This document shows, one piece after another, positions 1 through 12,200 of a stretch of DNA of 64,000 nucleotides; the first letter of the stretch is position 1, and each line of letters starts with the position of its first letter. The notes under the pieces were generated by a model that did no database searches, was not told where the DNA came from, and saw only the letters and a program-made list of their open reading frames with translations. The stretch is from Spinacia oleracea. Lineage: Eukaryota; Streptophyta; Magnoliopsida; Caryophyllales; Amaranthaceae. The position numbers and the translations under genes are program-made. Location of the stretch: assembly GCF_020520425.1 (NCBI RefSeq), contig NC_079492.1:138326361-138390360 (forward strand). The letters are read 5' to 3'.

Positions 1-223
1 CACAGTGGTGACATGACACGTCTATGTGTCATAAATGTATTTGGAAACTAAAAAATTTAGATTATGTAACCTATTATACATGTTACAAAAATGTAGGAAA
101 ATATTAATATTCTAACTTACAAATTGAATACGGAGTAATTGTTTCAGAAAAATAATTCTAATTTTTATAGGAAATTAGAAAAAATATTTTTAATTATTTA
201 TATGATATAGGAAATTAAAATAC

Positions 224-843
224 AGAACTAAACCAAATAAAAGTACATAAATACATTATCACTTACGAGCTTCTCCCCTCTCTCCCTCTTTTCTCTCTCT
301 CATTTTAGGGTTTACAAAAATTAGGATTTTCTAGGGCGGAAATAGCCAATTTTCTTCGGAAATTTGGTTATTTTCGCCCCTTCTCTTTCAATTCTGTTGT
401 GTTTTTACGTTAGATCTCAATAAAACTACATAGTTTCAGTGTAGTAAGTACCCCTATGGTGGGTTTGATTGATTCGGTGTAGTAAGTACCCCTATGGTTG
501 TTTTTAGTTAAGTTTGTGTGTTTAGTTTAGTTCAGGTTGTTTCTTTGGTAAAGATTTATGCGGGATCGAAGAGGATGTCAATCTTTCGACTACAATCAGA
601 CGAATCAGACGGAAATCATATTTGTCACGGCTACAACAGATCTATAAACCCCCTCGTCAATGAAGACTGTAAATCACAGCGATATAAAACAGGGTATACA
701 GAATGTTTGATATACTACGATCATAGTTATGGTGAAAGGAAGTTTTTATTTGATTCGATTGTTATGTATTTGTTAGATTTAAATCTTTATGTAGATGTCG
801 TATGACTTTTTATCAATGAATTAATTTGTTTATCAAAAAAAAA
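224..843 (+). repeat. Retroposed element with poly(A) tail and 18-bp target duplication (copy 1)
   Basis: A 620-bp insert is bounded by a perfect 18-bp direct repeat at 206-223 and 844-861 (starting ATATAGGAAATT) and ends in an A-run. That is the signature of target-primed retroposition. The 5' part holds a CT-rich stretch followed by a TTTAGGGTTTAC-like leader. Positions 438-498 contain a 21-bp motif (GTGTAGTAAGTACCCCTATGG) twice. A small open frame at 518-805 has no recognisable family. The 3' half matches a second copy near 17,700-18,113. It may be a SINE, a LINE deletion derivative or a retroposed transcript; the class is undecided. Confidence 0.75.
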
Positions 844-861
844 ATATAGGAAATTAAAATA

Positions 862-1678
862 AAAAATACATTTACTAATCTATACTTAGAAAATAAAAAA
901 TGCAGTACATTAGAAAATGTAAAATTAGGATTATTTCTTCTTTACTGGTTTATTGGGTTTGTTTTTCACCTTGATCTTTCATGTCTGGCGCGCCCCTCCC
1001 CCAAAAGACAAATTGTATAAGAAGATGAAGAAAATCACAAAAGTGTCCTAAACACATCTTCATTAGTCCAGACGGAACAAGGCCGGGAACATATCATTAT
1101 AAAATTTGTTCTTCAATGGAAGACCGGCCATGGTCTGAAATTCAACAGCGTGACTGCGAGTAGTGGAGATGAACAACCCTTTTACTACGAAAAAGACTTA
1201 AAACTAACTTAATTATTAAAATTAAAATAATATTTTAAACTAATGTATAATTATGAATATTTATTTGCATAAAATATATTATTAGATTATAAATTATTGT
1301 ATATTTTAAATTAAATTGATGTATTTTTTTAATTGCACAAAAATATATTATTAGATTATAATTTTTATTTTTATTTTAATTTGTAATTTGGAGTATAAGA
1401 TAAAAAGGAAATATATATTTAATATAAATATAATAAATATTTGTTTCCTTCTTTGTATTGATTGCCTTATTTATATACTTTCATAGTAAAAATATTGAAT
1501 TGATAGTAAAAAAAATTGATGCGCGTAGCCTATGTGACGCCTATATGTACCAATGAAACGCCAACACGTAAGATTGCGACAATATTTTGTTGTCACAACT
1601 TGCGGCCTATATCATCGCCCCTTTTTAAGAAGAAACTTTTCTCATGTATAAGCATTTTATAAGAAGTGGATGATATTG
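862..1678. other. AT-rich intergenic stretch
   Basis: I see no gene, RNA or clear transposon end here. The interval around 1200-1470 is almost pure A/T with a repeated ATATATTATTAGATTATAA-type phrase at about 1266 and 1346, probably decayed repeat sequence. Confidence 0.5.
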
Positions 1679-1813
1679 TTTGGTTAAACATGGGAAGTAA
1701 ATTCCCTTGGGAAGTTTCACTTATCTAGTGGAACCTAGGTAAGTAACTTCCTCCATTTTGTAGGAAGTAGAACTTCCTCGTAAGTGTGACTTCCCGTATT
1801 TTTGTCAACCAAA
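1679..1813. mobile_element. Possible short inverted-repeat element
   Basis: The two ends are loosely inverted (TTTGGTTAAACATGGGAAGT on the left, GGGAAGT/TTTGGTT complemented on the right) and the interior repeats AAGT/CTTCC words. No clean target duplication could be fixed, so the superfamily is unknown. Confidence 0.3.
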
Positions 1814-2023
1814 TAGTACTCTAATCTTCCACTTTCTATGGTTTTTCTTGTCAACCAAACATCACATATATCCACCATTTACGTGTGTCAATAAAATGCA
1901 TTACATTAGAATATTTATAAAAATAGTTGTGAAAACATGAGTGCTCGGTGTTAAAACAGAAAAAAGTTAATTCAATTAACCAGTTAGTTAAATCGACTAC
2001 TCCGTAAAATGAAAAAACACTTA

Positions 2024-2365
2024 GGCTCCGTTTGGTAGGGCGTAAAACGTTTTCATGGAAAACGATTTTTCCCTTTTCAACCATTTTACGTTGTTTGGTT
2101 GGGTAAGGGATGGAAAACAATTTTCCATGACTCCCTCCAAGGTGGAAAACCCTTTTCCATTTGAAAGGGAGGGAAACCACTTTTCCTTCTTTCCTTCTTA
2201 CCTCCCTCTCCTTTTTCCCCCTCAATCTTCACCATCTTCTCTCATTTTCCTTTAAGGTACCAAACAAAGGAAAACTAGTTTGAAATTGTGTTTTCCCTTG
2301 AAAATTGTTTTCCATGGAAAATCATTTTTACAATGAAAACGTTTTACGCCCTACCAAACGGAGCC
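2024..2365. mobile_element. Tourist/PIF-Harbinger-like MITE, 342 bp
   Basis: Long near-perfect terminal inverted repeats begin GGCTCCGTTTGGTAGGGCG and extend about 45 bp. Both ends are flanked by the trinucleotide TTA (2021-2023 and 2366-2368), the usual Harbinger target duplication. There is no transposase, so it is non-autonomous. Near-identical arms suggest a fairly recent insertion. Confidence 0.9.
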
Positions 2366-2536
2366 TTAACCAGTTAGTTAAATCGTTTCCATTGTGTTTT
2401 TTGGTGGGAGTGTAAAATGAGGATATGTTTGGATATTATCAATGTAGGCTTCAATGATTTTATTCCTTGCGAAGAAGTGAGAATTGAGAAAATACAAAAT
2501 GTTAAATTCTCCGAGATGGTTACGCTATTACATACT

Positions 2537-5057
2537 ACAAACTTTTGTAAAAGACAGTCTTACAGAAAAGACCGCCTTGATGGCAACCAATATGCCACGT
2601 AATTGCTGACATCAGCATGACCCAACAACTTTTTCCAATGAAAGTATGTATCAAAATTTTCTTTTAATTTTCATTTCAAAACCCTAATGCATTTCTCTCT
2701 CCTCAACCACTCTGCCCCTCTTCTCTCTCTCCTTCAAATCGCCGCCCCCTCTCATCGAAATTGTTGTCGGAGATGACGAAGCAGGCGAGGGAGATCACGA
2801 AGACGACGACGGAGGTAACTCTTCCATCCCTCTCTCCTCCAATTTTCTTCAATGGTTTAAGGTTTTTCATGTTTCAATTTTCGTTGATCGAAGGTGTGAG
2901 GGAGCTAGGCGGCGATGGTTGTGGCTTCCTAAGAAGTTGAGGTTGTCTCTACGAGCAACAGAAGCAGCGACAACGGCGGTGGCGCCTGAGGGGAGGAAAA
3001 GAGGAGAGAGAAAGAGTGGATTACGAGGTTGAGTCTCAAACCCTAATTTAATGGTTTTTACACTGATTCTTGTCTGCGATCTCTATTCCAGCGATCTTTC
3101 TCGGTTGACGTTATCATCGGCTATAGCTTCTGGCTGCTGCGGTGGATTGATTTGGTGTCTTGCACTCGATTTTTGATCTCGCGCTTGATGGTGGCGAAGG
3201 TGAGATTTGGTTTGGTTTTGAGCCGGCTGTGGTCTCGGCGTTACGGTGGTACTTCCTTCATCACTCCTTTATTCTAGCTTCTAATTTAGTTAGGTTTTTA
3301 TTTTTCAATTCATGTGATTTGTATTTCGATCGACTTTCTATTGATTTTTTATGTGTCTACTTCCCGTCGTCGGTTGACTTGTCGGAGACCAATTCACCCC
3401 GATCTGTTGAGTGTTGATGCTAGCTTGGCCCGATATGTTCACCCTGATATAGTGATGATTTCGATTAGGTTTTTGTTGCAATTAGAGTGAATTCGATTAG
3501 TTTTTTGTTGTACAGGTATGTGGTACTATAGATCTCCACTTCGGTTGACAATCCGACCTCTTGTACAAATGAAATGTTGTTTCTGACAGGAGGAGGATTT
3601 GCGGTGGTGGCGGTCGGTGACAGACTGAGGATTCGTAGCTGGAAGCACTGTGACAGTTGTTGATGTTGGTGGTGTTTTGTTGTTTTAGTTTCGTTTTATT
3701 TTTAGTTATGAATTGTAATGTTTTAGTTACACTTTTTTGTATTTAGTAAAGAATAATTATGTTTTAGTTTTAGTTATAATTCTGAAATAATGGTCTTCTC
3801 AGTGGAATGGCTGGACTGATTTTCTATGTTTTAGTTATGAATTTTTAAGTTTTAGTCACGATTTTTTTTGTTTTAGTTAAGGTTTTTTGAGTTTTAGTTA
3901 CGTATTTTGAGTTTTCATTCAGGGCTTTAGTTATGATTTTCCGAGTTTTAGTTATGATTTTACCAGTTTAAGTTACGATTTTCTTGGTTTTAGTTAAGAT
4001 TTTTTTATTTTTAGTTATGTATTTTTGTTTCAGATAACGCATTTTAGAGTTTTATTTAAGATACAACATTTTAAGCATTGAAACTAATTAGTTAAGAAAT
4101 TGAATCAATTAGTTAAAAATGAAACTAATAAGTTAAGATTCAGAACCAATAAGTTAAGCAATGTAATAAATTAGTTAAGTGATGTAACATATTAGTTAAA
4201 GCATGCAACCAATTAGTGAAGCACTAAAACTAATTAGTGAAGCACTGGAAGCAATTACTTAGCAATTAGTTATCCACTGGATTTAATTAAGTATTCAATT
4301 AGTTAAGCAACGAAGTTAATTAGTTATGCAACAAAACCAATTAGTTAAGCAATGAACCAATTAGTTTAGTTAAGCAATGAAATCAATTAGTTAAGCATTG
4401 CAACTAATTAGGTAAGATTTTATGAGTTTTAGTTAATAATAAGTTTGTTTTAAATTAATAACTATTCGACTCATAAGTTTAACTATTTGTTTTTATACCT
4501 TAACTATTTTGTTATTCAATTAGTTATGATTTTATTATTTTTAGCTATGTTTTATACTAGTTTAGTTAGTAACCAAAAAAATTGAAAATTTTTAGTTCGA
4601 AAAAAAAAAATTCGAATCAAAAAATAATAATTTAAGCCTAAAATCAAATTAGTTAATCTTGAAGTCCAATTAGTTAAGCATAAAGTCCAATTAGTTAAGC
4701 ATGAAATCAAATTAGTTAAGCCTGGAAAAAAAATACAAAAAAAAAATCGAAAAAAATAAAATAATTTAAGCCTGAAATCAAATTAGTTAAGCCTGAAATC
4801 CAATTAGTTAAGTTTGAAGTCCAATTAGTTAAGCCTGAAGTCCAATTAGTTAAGCCTGGAAAAAAATCAAAAAAAAAAATTCGAAAATAAAATAAAATTA
4901 AAAGATTTTGAAAAAAAAAATTAAAAAAATTTACATGCTGACGTCAGCACATGCACCATCATGGCTGCCAACGGGGCTGTCAGCAAGACTGCCAACAAGG
5001 CGGTCTTTCATGTGAGGCGGTCTTTCATGTGAGGCGGTCTCACACAAAAGTTTCTCA
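2537..5057. mobile_element. Non-autonomous MULE, 2.5 kb, with gene-like interior and tandem repeats
   Basis: Perfect 9-bp duplications TTACATACT flank the element (2528-2536 and 5058-5066). Inverted termini read AAACTTTTGT...AGAC and continue about 80 bp through GACCGCCTTG to a GCTGACRTCAGCA word. Inside, in order: a GC-richer, gene-like stretch at about 2690-3680 (CT-rich leader, GCCGCC words, possible exon/intron pieces, the longest frame 3160-3417); a degenerate array of TTTTAGTTATGATTTT units at about 3680-4060; and a degenerate array of AATTAGTTAAGCAATGAA units at about 4080-4880. No MURA-type transposase is visible. The gene-like part could be a captured host fragment (Pack-MULE), but I cannot name a donor. 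It is close kin to the element at 9271-13979. Confidence 0.85.
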
Positions 5058-5107
5058 TTACATACTGCGTACATTTATATAAAAGAAAGAGCATTCAAAC
5101 GTATATA

Positions 5108-5255
5108 AGGTCACAAGTCCGAGCCCCATCAATTGCAAATGCTTGGGAGTGGCTCAAGCGATGACCTGTGGAGCTTGGCTGGTTAACCTGTGCTAGGTGC
5201 TAGTTCAGTTAGGATCCCTTCTTCTTACCTATTAAAAATAAAAAAAATAAAAAAA
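5108..5255 (+). mobile_element. 5'-truncated tRNA-derived SINE
   Basis: A 148-bp insert ends in an A-rich tail and has perfect 15-bp flanking duplications (ATTCAAACGTATATA at 5093-5107 and 5256-5270). It opens with a B-box-like word (AAGTCCGAGCCCC) and lacks an A box, so the 5' end appears truncated. It sits about 50 bp beyond the right end of the preceding MULE. Confidence 0.8.
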
Positions 5256-5270
5256 ATTCAAACGTATATA

Positions 5271-6086
5271 CAAAATACATGAGACGAAATTAACCTTACT
5301 ACGAGATTACCATCTCTCTTCACATGAGACGGATCAAAAAAAGATGAGACCAAACAAGAGAAGTAAAGCAAGTAGTAAGAACTACTAATAGTAGCCGTTA
5401 TATCCTCTAAAACACTATCAACCAAAGAAAAGTGAAAAAACTATTGTGGCCTATCTTAGTCGATCGCGTTGTTTAGACCATGCGCCATTGCTTGTTTAAG
5501 ACCGAATAGGGATGCTCTACACTCCGCAACTAGAGGTTCCAACTTAGCTCACACACAACGGGATGCTAGCTATATCATTACCTCTAATGTTATATTAGAG
5601 ACTCGTTTGGTAACTGATTATAAAAAGTGTCAATGAGAATGAATTTGCACGTAAATTTATAAAGAAAATCAATAGACATTCCCACGGTAATGTTAGTACA
5701 CTCAAAAGTATACAATACTTCTATATGTTTGATTGTTTTCTTCATACATTTTCATTACATTCATTCTCGTTTTATGAGTGGTATTGGGTGATAATGCAAA
5801 TTTATGATGAAAAACACCATGTTTGAGATAAATTTCATTACCATAGACACTATGATTTATTTATTTTTGTTAAATAACACTTAGATTTATTTATTTTTGT
5901 TAAATAGCACTTAGATTTATTCTTATTCCCATCATAATTCCGGCTACTAATCGGACTGTTAATAAAATGCATACTGGCTACTACGTAGTACTACGTACTT
6001 CGTAAGTTGGTAGTAGCTAGATCGTGATTGATAAAAGGATGAGTTAAAAAGGAAAGGCAAAAGCAGTATCCTGATAATGGGCCTAA
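5271..6086. other. Intergenic DNA without a recognised gene
   Basis: There is no supported coding region. A short duplicated phrase (CTTAGATTTATTTATTTTTG, then TTAAATARCAC) occurs twice near 5878-5925. The remainder is ordinary AT-rich sequence. Confidence 0.5.
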
Positions 6087-6949
6087 GACCATGTGCATCC
6101 TTGACTCTCAGTCAAGTGTAAAACAATTGCTCTCTCATCCTTCTCCTTCTCCCACCTCATTTTCCATTAACTTGACATTTCTCTTATCCTAACCCTTCAT
6201 TTTCACCTACAATCTTGACCTTAGGTCACCACTTTTTCTCACCTACATTTAACAATTCTAACATCAAATTTTCTCTCCTTCAAAATTGATAATTTTTAAC
6301 AACTATTGTAATAATATTATGATTGGTAAATTTATCAACTTCTTTTTATTATTGCTAATATTTATCAAAATTATTTATTTATTATTGGTATAAAATAATT
6401 ATAGGATGATTCTTCTTATTCAAGATTTATCCATATCATATAAAGGGCTAATAGAGTTGCAGAGCGACCTCGTCTTGCTTGCTTCTGGCGAAAGGTCTCC
6501 CTCTCCCAGAATACTCGGGAATGCAGTTGGACTCGTGCTGCTAATAAAAACCTTTCATTCACTTCGAAACCAAGCATAACTTTAGCTATTACAAATCCAA
6601 AAACTTTGCTTTAGCGATTTTTTTTGACAAAAATATAAAATAATTATTAATAAAAATCAATTACATGCAGTATATGAACAAATAAGGCTATTTGCAAAGT
6701 TGGATGAGCAAGTTTATTAGAAGATAGTATATGTTTTGTTCATTAAGCCAGTGAATAACAAAATAGAACAATAAAAAAAGTTACCCACTCCACCAAAATT
6801 CCATTGCTTGAAGCCTTGACCTGGGGGCAGGTTTCTGACCCATGTCAAGTGAACCAAAAACTTGACAGCAATTAACAGTCACCATTGAAGGACTTGACTT
6901 GGGTCAAGTTGTACTTGACATTGGTGTAATGTCAAGGTTGCTCATGCTC
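6087..6949. mobile_element. Harbinger-like element with TAA target duplications, 863 bp
   Basis: The left end GACCATGTGCATCCTTGAC is inverted at the right end (GTCAAGGTTGCTCATGCTC). TAA flanks both ends (6084-6086, 6950-6952). Subterminal regions repeat TGACTTGGGTCAAG-like words in both orientations. The middle (about 6430-6610) is less AT-rich and unlike the arms, so it may be a captured or secondarily inserted piece. No transposase is seen. Confidence 0.65.
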
Positions 6950-7082
6950 TAATTATGCATTTAAGAAGACTGTGCAACCCCACGCTGACCCAAATTACAA
7001 CAGTTTACAGATGTGTGTTCTTTCAAACATTTTAATTAAGCCTATTTTTTATTTTATTAAGCCTATGCCTTTGCCTATCCAT

Positions 7083-7107
7083 AATTAATTAATTAATTAA
7101 TTAATTA
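7083..7107. repeat. (AATT)n microsatellite
   Basis: About six consecutive AATT units. Confidence 0.9.
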
Positions 7108-7241
7108 ACTAATTGCTTTCCAAATATTGGACTATTTACAACATCTATACTACTGTATTAAAATCCGCATGTGTTCCACATGGAACCCTCTAATCACTAT
7201 AACATGTTACGTTATCTCTTTAGCAAAAAATATACTCCATA

Positions 7242-7550
7242 CTACCTCCATTTAAAAATAATTTTTACACTTTTCATTTTAATCCGTTTTATAATATTTT
7301 TTACATTATGTTTTACACTTTGTATTATTTTTTGACATAAAAATTTACTATATTAATCCACTTACCCCACAACATTTACACCTTTCCATTCACTTTCCTT
7401 TATTTTTTCCTACACCCATCGAACTTTTTACACATATATCTTAATTCATCAATATTTTATTATATTCTCTCATATTTTACCACATTCTCCCTTTTTTGTC
7501 TTAATATTGTGCAAACAATAATCATAAAAATCATTAGAAAACGGAGGTAG
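7242..7550. mobile_element. Stowaway-like MITE, 309 bp
   Basis: Inverted ends CTACCTCCATTT and (complement) CTACCTCCGTTT are each flanked by TA (7240-7241, 7551-7552), the Tc1/mariner target duplication. The interior is AT-rich and non-coding. Confidence 0.85.
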
Positions 7551-7657
7551 TACATATGATGTTCATCAAATTAAATAACTATTGAAACAAATTTCGAACA
7601 ATGGACATATCGCACAAAATAAGTTAATTTCTTATCATTTTAGTCAACTATGAGATA

Positions 7658-8011
7658 CTCCCTCCGTTCCTAAATAAATGTCGCATTTGGGCTCCGGTGC
7701 GGTAATTAATAAAATTGTAAAGTGTGTAAGAGTTAATGATTGGGAATGTTTTTTTTTGGGAAAATGATAAAGTAGATAATTGTTTAATTGAATAAAGTAC
7801 AAATAAAAGTGGATGTAGGGATTGAAAGTGGAAAAGTATAGAATGTGTAAGTAAAAGTAATCGTGATTTATAGAAAAGTGGGAAAAGTGTATGGAAAATT
7901 GTGAAAAGTGTATGGAAAAGTGGGAAAAGTATATGTTCAAAAATAGAAATGTGACACTTATAAGGAAACGCCAAAAAAGGAAATGTGACACTTATTTAGA
8001 AACAGAGGGAG
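7658..8011. mobile_element. Stowaway-like MITE, 354 bp
   Basis: Inverted ends begin CTCCCTCCGTTCCTAAATAA (left) and CTCCCTCTGTTTCTAAATAA (right, complemented), each flanked by TA. The interior carries repeated GTGTATGGAAAA and GGGAAAAGTG words. Open frames crossing this element on the minus strand are low-complexity (Phe/His/Ser-rich) and not genes. Confidence 0.9.
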
Positions 8012-8013
8012 TA

Positions 8014-8560
8014 TGATTTTATTGTACATAAATATATATAACTCGAAACATTCAAATGTATACAAGTATACAACGTCACAAACTCACAATCATAATACTT
8101 CGTATTCGTATGATATTTAAAGTAGTAATCCGGTAGTGTCCGAGTCAAGCACTAAATTGTCATTGAAGGTCAGGACGAAAATAAGAAAGGTGATTAGGAC
8201 ATTAAATTTTGCTAGCTTGTTACCCGACATGCATTCATTATGTGATTCAATCCAAATTAATTTTGGATTATACACTCTATTAATTCTCTAACCCCACCCC
8301 CACCCCCACCTTAAGGGGTCTGCAACTCTGCATCACACGGAACATACCTTTGCTTAACCTTTTTAGCCAACTGTCAACTCTTGATTGGATGGATCTAATG
8401 CTGGAGATGGTGACATGTGTTATACTGTTATTGTTCTTCCTACCAACTCAAAATTATTTACGATTATTATTTCGATTCTTTCCTTAAGTCTAGCCACAAG
8501 ATCGATTTTTTTTTTAATAATTTCTTTATGACCTACTTTGTGTTCTTTCCTCAAGTATTT
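8014..8560. other. Intergenic DNA without a recognised gene
   Basis: Nothing gene-like is present. A short CCCCAC repeat lies near 8293-8310. Confidence 0.5.
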
Positions 8561-8569
8561 AATTTATAA

Positions 8570-9140
8570 CAGCGCGTCTCCTGTGAGACCAGTCACACCA
8601 TCAACTTGATGGTGTGACGAACGCGAAACCAATAGCGTACCTCCCTTAAAACTATAAAAACAAAGTAACAGATCTAAACTATAGAAGTAACATACTTAAA
8701 CTAAAAAAGTACCTCCTCTAAAGTTATATATATAAAAAAAAGTAACATGTCTAAACTATAGAAGTAACATACCTAAACTAAAAATGTACCTCCCCTAAAA
8801 CTATTCCGTATAAAAAAAAGTAACATGTCTAAACTATAGAAGTAACATACCTAAACTAAAAAAGTACCTCATCTAAAATTATAAAAAAAAGTAACATGTC
8901 TAAACTATAGAAGTAACATACATAAACTAAGAAGATATCTCTCCTAAAACTACTCCGTATAAAAAAAGTAACATGTATAAACTATAGAAGTAACATACTT
9001 AAACTAAAAAAAGTACCTCCTCTAAAATTATAAAAAAAAGTAACATGTCTAAACTATAGAAGTAACATACCTAAATTCGCAAGTGTGAACTGGTCTCACC
9101 ATCAGTTGATGGTGAGGACAGTCTCATATAAGAATTTGGG
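8570..9140. mobile_element. MULE-like MITE built around a 71-78 bp minisatellite
   Basis: Perfect 9-bp duplications AATTTATAA occur at 8561-8569 and 9141-9149. Imperfect inverted termini share TGAGACC and the hairpin-like word CACCATCAA..TTGATGGTG. The interior (about 8650-9080) is about 5.5 copies of a 71-78 bp unit opening AAAAAAAGTAACATGTCTAA. Alternate copies end in AAAATTAT or in ACTAYTCCGTAT, so the array has a two-unit higher-order pattern. There is no coding content. Confidence 0.85.
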
Positions 9141-9270
9141 AATTTATAAATATACCATACGGACTTACGGATTATTAAGAAATTAATCCGTACTTTTTAA
9201 TACTAATTTGACTATCTTTATATTTTCTATAATTATATTCTACTATGATTAATTCAATAGTTATATTGAA

Positions 9271-12200
9271 CAGTAGCTTTTCCGTAAGACGGCCTTACAG
9301 GCGGGTCGCTGTAAGACCAGTGGTCTAACCCACGCGCGCGTGGGCTTACGCGCCCTATAAAGGGTTTTTTTTTCTTTTCATTCCATTTCATTTCTCTCTC
9401 CTCCGTTACCCATTCTGATTCTCTCCCCTCTCTCTCAACTCAAGATTCATGCTTCTTAGAAACCCTATTCTTCAAATATCAGCCACCTTCATTCTTTCTT
9501 CTCCTTCCTCAATCTCTCCTCCTCGCCGCCGTTGCAAGGTACGAGACCATGGATTCCGAATGTTCCTTGCCTCGTTGTCTCTGCTGCCAATGTCTTTGAG
9601 GTAAAATTTTTAGGTTTTTGATTTTTCGGTTTTTTTTTCCTTCGATTTTGTTGAATTTGCGTTTTAAGTTTTTGAAACTCGGCAATCTCCCTCCTTAACC
9701 TCGGCGGTTTTTGCGTTTTAAGTCTCTCTTCCTTTTGTAGATCGAAGAATAGGGACGTCACCTCCTCGTCGCCGCCCCTCCTAAACCCTAGCAACCTTTA
9801 TTCTCGAAGAAGTGAAGGAGGAGATCCGGATTTCCACTAGTATCGACGTTTTTCAACACCGTCAAGAAAGGCGATTGAAGATGCGAGGCCGTTGAAGTTC
9901 TGGTGTGTAATCAGGGGGTTTCAACACCACATGTCTCATGTTCTTATTCCTATTGCGTTGATTAGAACTTATACCCCGTTGTTTTGTTTTATTTAGTTAA
10001 AAATTGTATTGATTTAGTTATAGTTTTGTTTTATTTAGTTAAAAATGGTATTCATTTAGTTATAGTTTTGTTATAGTTTAGCTAAAAAATGTATTGATTT
10101 TGTTATAGTTTAACATGGAAGCTCTCCTGTCAAAGGATGCAAGTCCATATAACCCGAATTGAGCTTTTGTCAAATTTTCGAGTTTTGCAGTTATTTTTGG
10201 CAAAATTTCTGATCAATTTGTGTTGAAATAAACCCGAATTCAATACTTATGTTGAACTTTTGAGTAGTTTGCGTTTTTTGGGCAATTGTTTTCCCAATGA
10301 ATTGGGTTGTTTCAGTAGTTTGCTTAGCTTTTGTTTATATATTAACTAAATTATTCAACAACATAAGTTTGAATTATAAGGTAAATAGTTGAGGTTTTAT
10401 ATGAATTAGTTTGAGGTTTTAAATGAATTAGTCGAGGTTTTTTTTTATTTTGGGTACTAATTAAACAGTGTGAAACATAACTAAAAATAATAAAATCATA
10501 ACTAATTGAATAACAAAATAGTTAAGGTATAAAGACAAATAGTTATGAATTTTAAACAAAATTATTAGTAACTAAAACTCATATAATCTTAACTAATTAG
10601 TGTCATTGCTTAACTATTTGGTGTCATTGCTTAACTATTTGGTTTCATTGCTTAACAAATTGGTTACATTGCTTAACTAATTGATTTCACTGCTTAACTA
10701 ATTGATTTCGCTGCTTAACTATTTGATTCCATTGCTTAACTAATTGAAATTCAAGCTTCACTAATTGGTTTCATTGCGTAACTAATTGGTTTTATTGCTC
10801 AACTAATTGATTCCATAGCTTAACTAATTGATTCCAGTACTTAACTAATTGGTTTTATTGTTTAACTAATTGCCTTCATTGCTGAACTAATTGAATTTCA
10901 AGCTTAACTAATTGGTTCAATTGTGACTAATTGAATTTTAGGGTTAACTAATTGAATTTCAAGCTTAACTAATTGATTTCATTGCTTAACTAATTGATTT
11001 CATTGCTTGACTAATTGATTCTCTTGTTTAACTAATTGAATTTCAGGCTTAACTAATTGAATTTCAAGCTTAACTAATTGATTTCATTGCTTGACTAATT
11101 GATTCTGTTGCTTAACTAATTGAATTTCAGGCTTAGCTAATTGAATTTCAAGCTTAACTAATTGATTTCATTGCTTAACTAATTTATTTCATTGCTTGAC
11201 TAATTGATTATGTTGCTTAACTAATTGAATTTCAGGCTTAACTAATTGAATTTCAAGTTTAACTAATTAATTTAATTGTTTAACTAATTGATTTCATTGC
11301 TTGACTAATTGATTCTGTTGCTCAACTAATTAAATTTCAGGCTTAACTAATTGAATTTTAGGCTTAACTAAATCACGACAATTGAAAATCTTAACCAAAG
11401 ATTTAATCGTAATTAAACCAAAATTATTCTTAACTAAAACAACACTATTCTTAACTAAATATAACTAAAATCTAACTAAAATAAAAAATGACTTAAATGC
11501 AAAAACATAACCAAATCATTATATTTCTACTAAATATAAAAAAAGTACACCTTAAACTAATTGATTATATTACTTAATTAATAGAATTTTAGGCTTAACA
11601 AATACTTATTTAAATCTATAAAATTTTTAGTTTAATTGCTTAACTAAGTTATCATATTTCATAACTAAATATATCAAAAGTGTAACTTAAAACCGATATT
11701 TGTTAACTAAAACAATGAATAACGAAAACAAAATTATCATAACTAAAAGGTAAAAATTCTTAACTAAAACGAATTTCACCTTAACTAAAACTGATTTATT
11801 CTCGACTAAAACAAATTACTCATAACTAAAACAACATTATTCTTAACTAAATATAACAAATGTGAAACTAAAATAAAAAACGACTTAAATCCAAAAAAAG
11901 TCTAACTAAATCATCCTATTTCATAACTAAATATAATAAAATATAACTAAAATCACAATATACTTGACTAAAACAATGAATAGTTAAATTAATCATAATT
12001 ACTGCCAAATTATTCTTAACGACATAACAGCCAATCAAACTAAATAGTTCTATTCTTGGTGGAATGATGCTGAAATTGCTAAAAATTGCGATCCTGTAGC
12101 TGTTTGGTGGTAGTCAATTGAAGATGGCATCTGCAGCAGTATATCCATATGCTATCTCCTCGTGGATTAAGGTATAAAGACAAATAGTTAAACTTTTGAG

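Noticed and set aside
1851-2225. 124-codon minus-strand frame
   Set aside because: It crosses a Harbinger MITE boundary and its terminal repeat; there is no protein family resemblance.
4080-4880. Regularly spaced repeats resembling a CRISPR array
   Set aside because: Units are degenerate, spacing is uneven, there are no unique spacers and no cas genes. They are internal minisatellites of a plant transposon.
7644-7991. Minus-strand frames of 108-115 codons
   Set aside because: They lie across a Stowaway-like MITE and encode Phe/His/Ser repeats that mirror its internal repeats.
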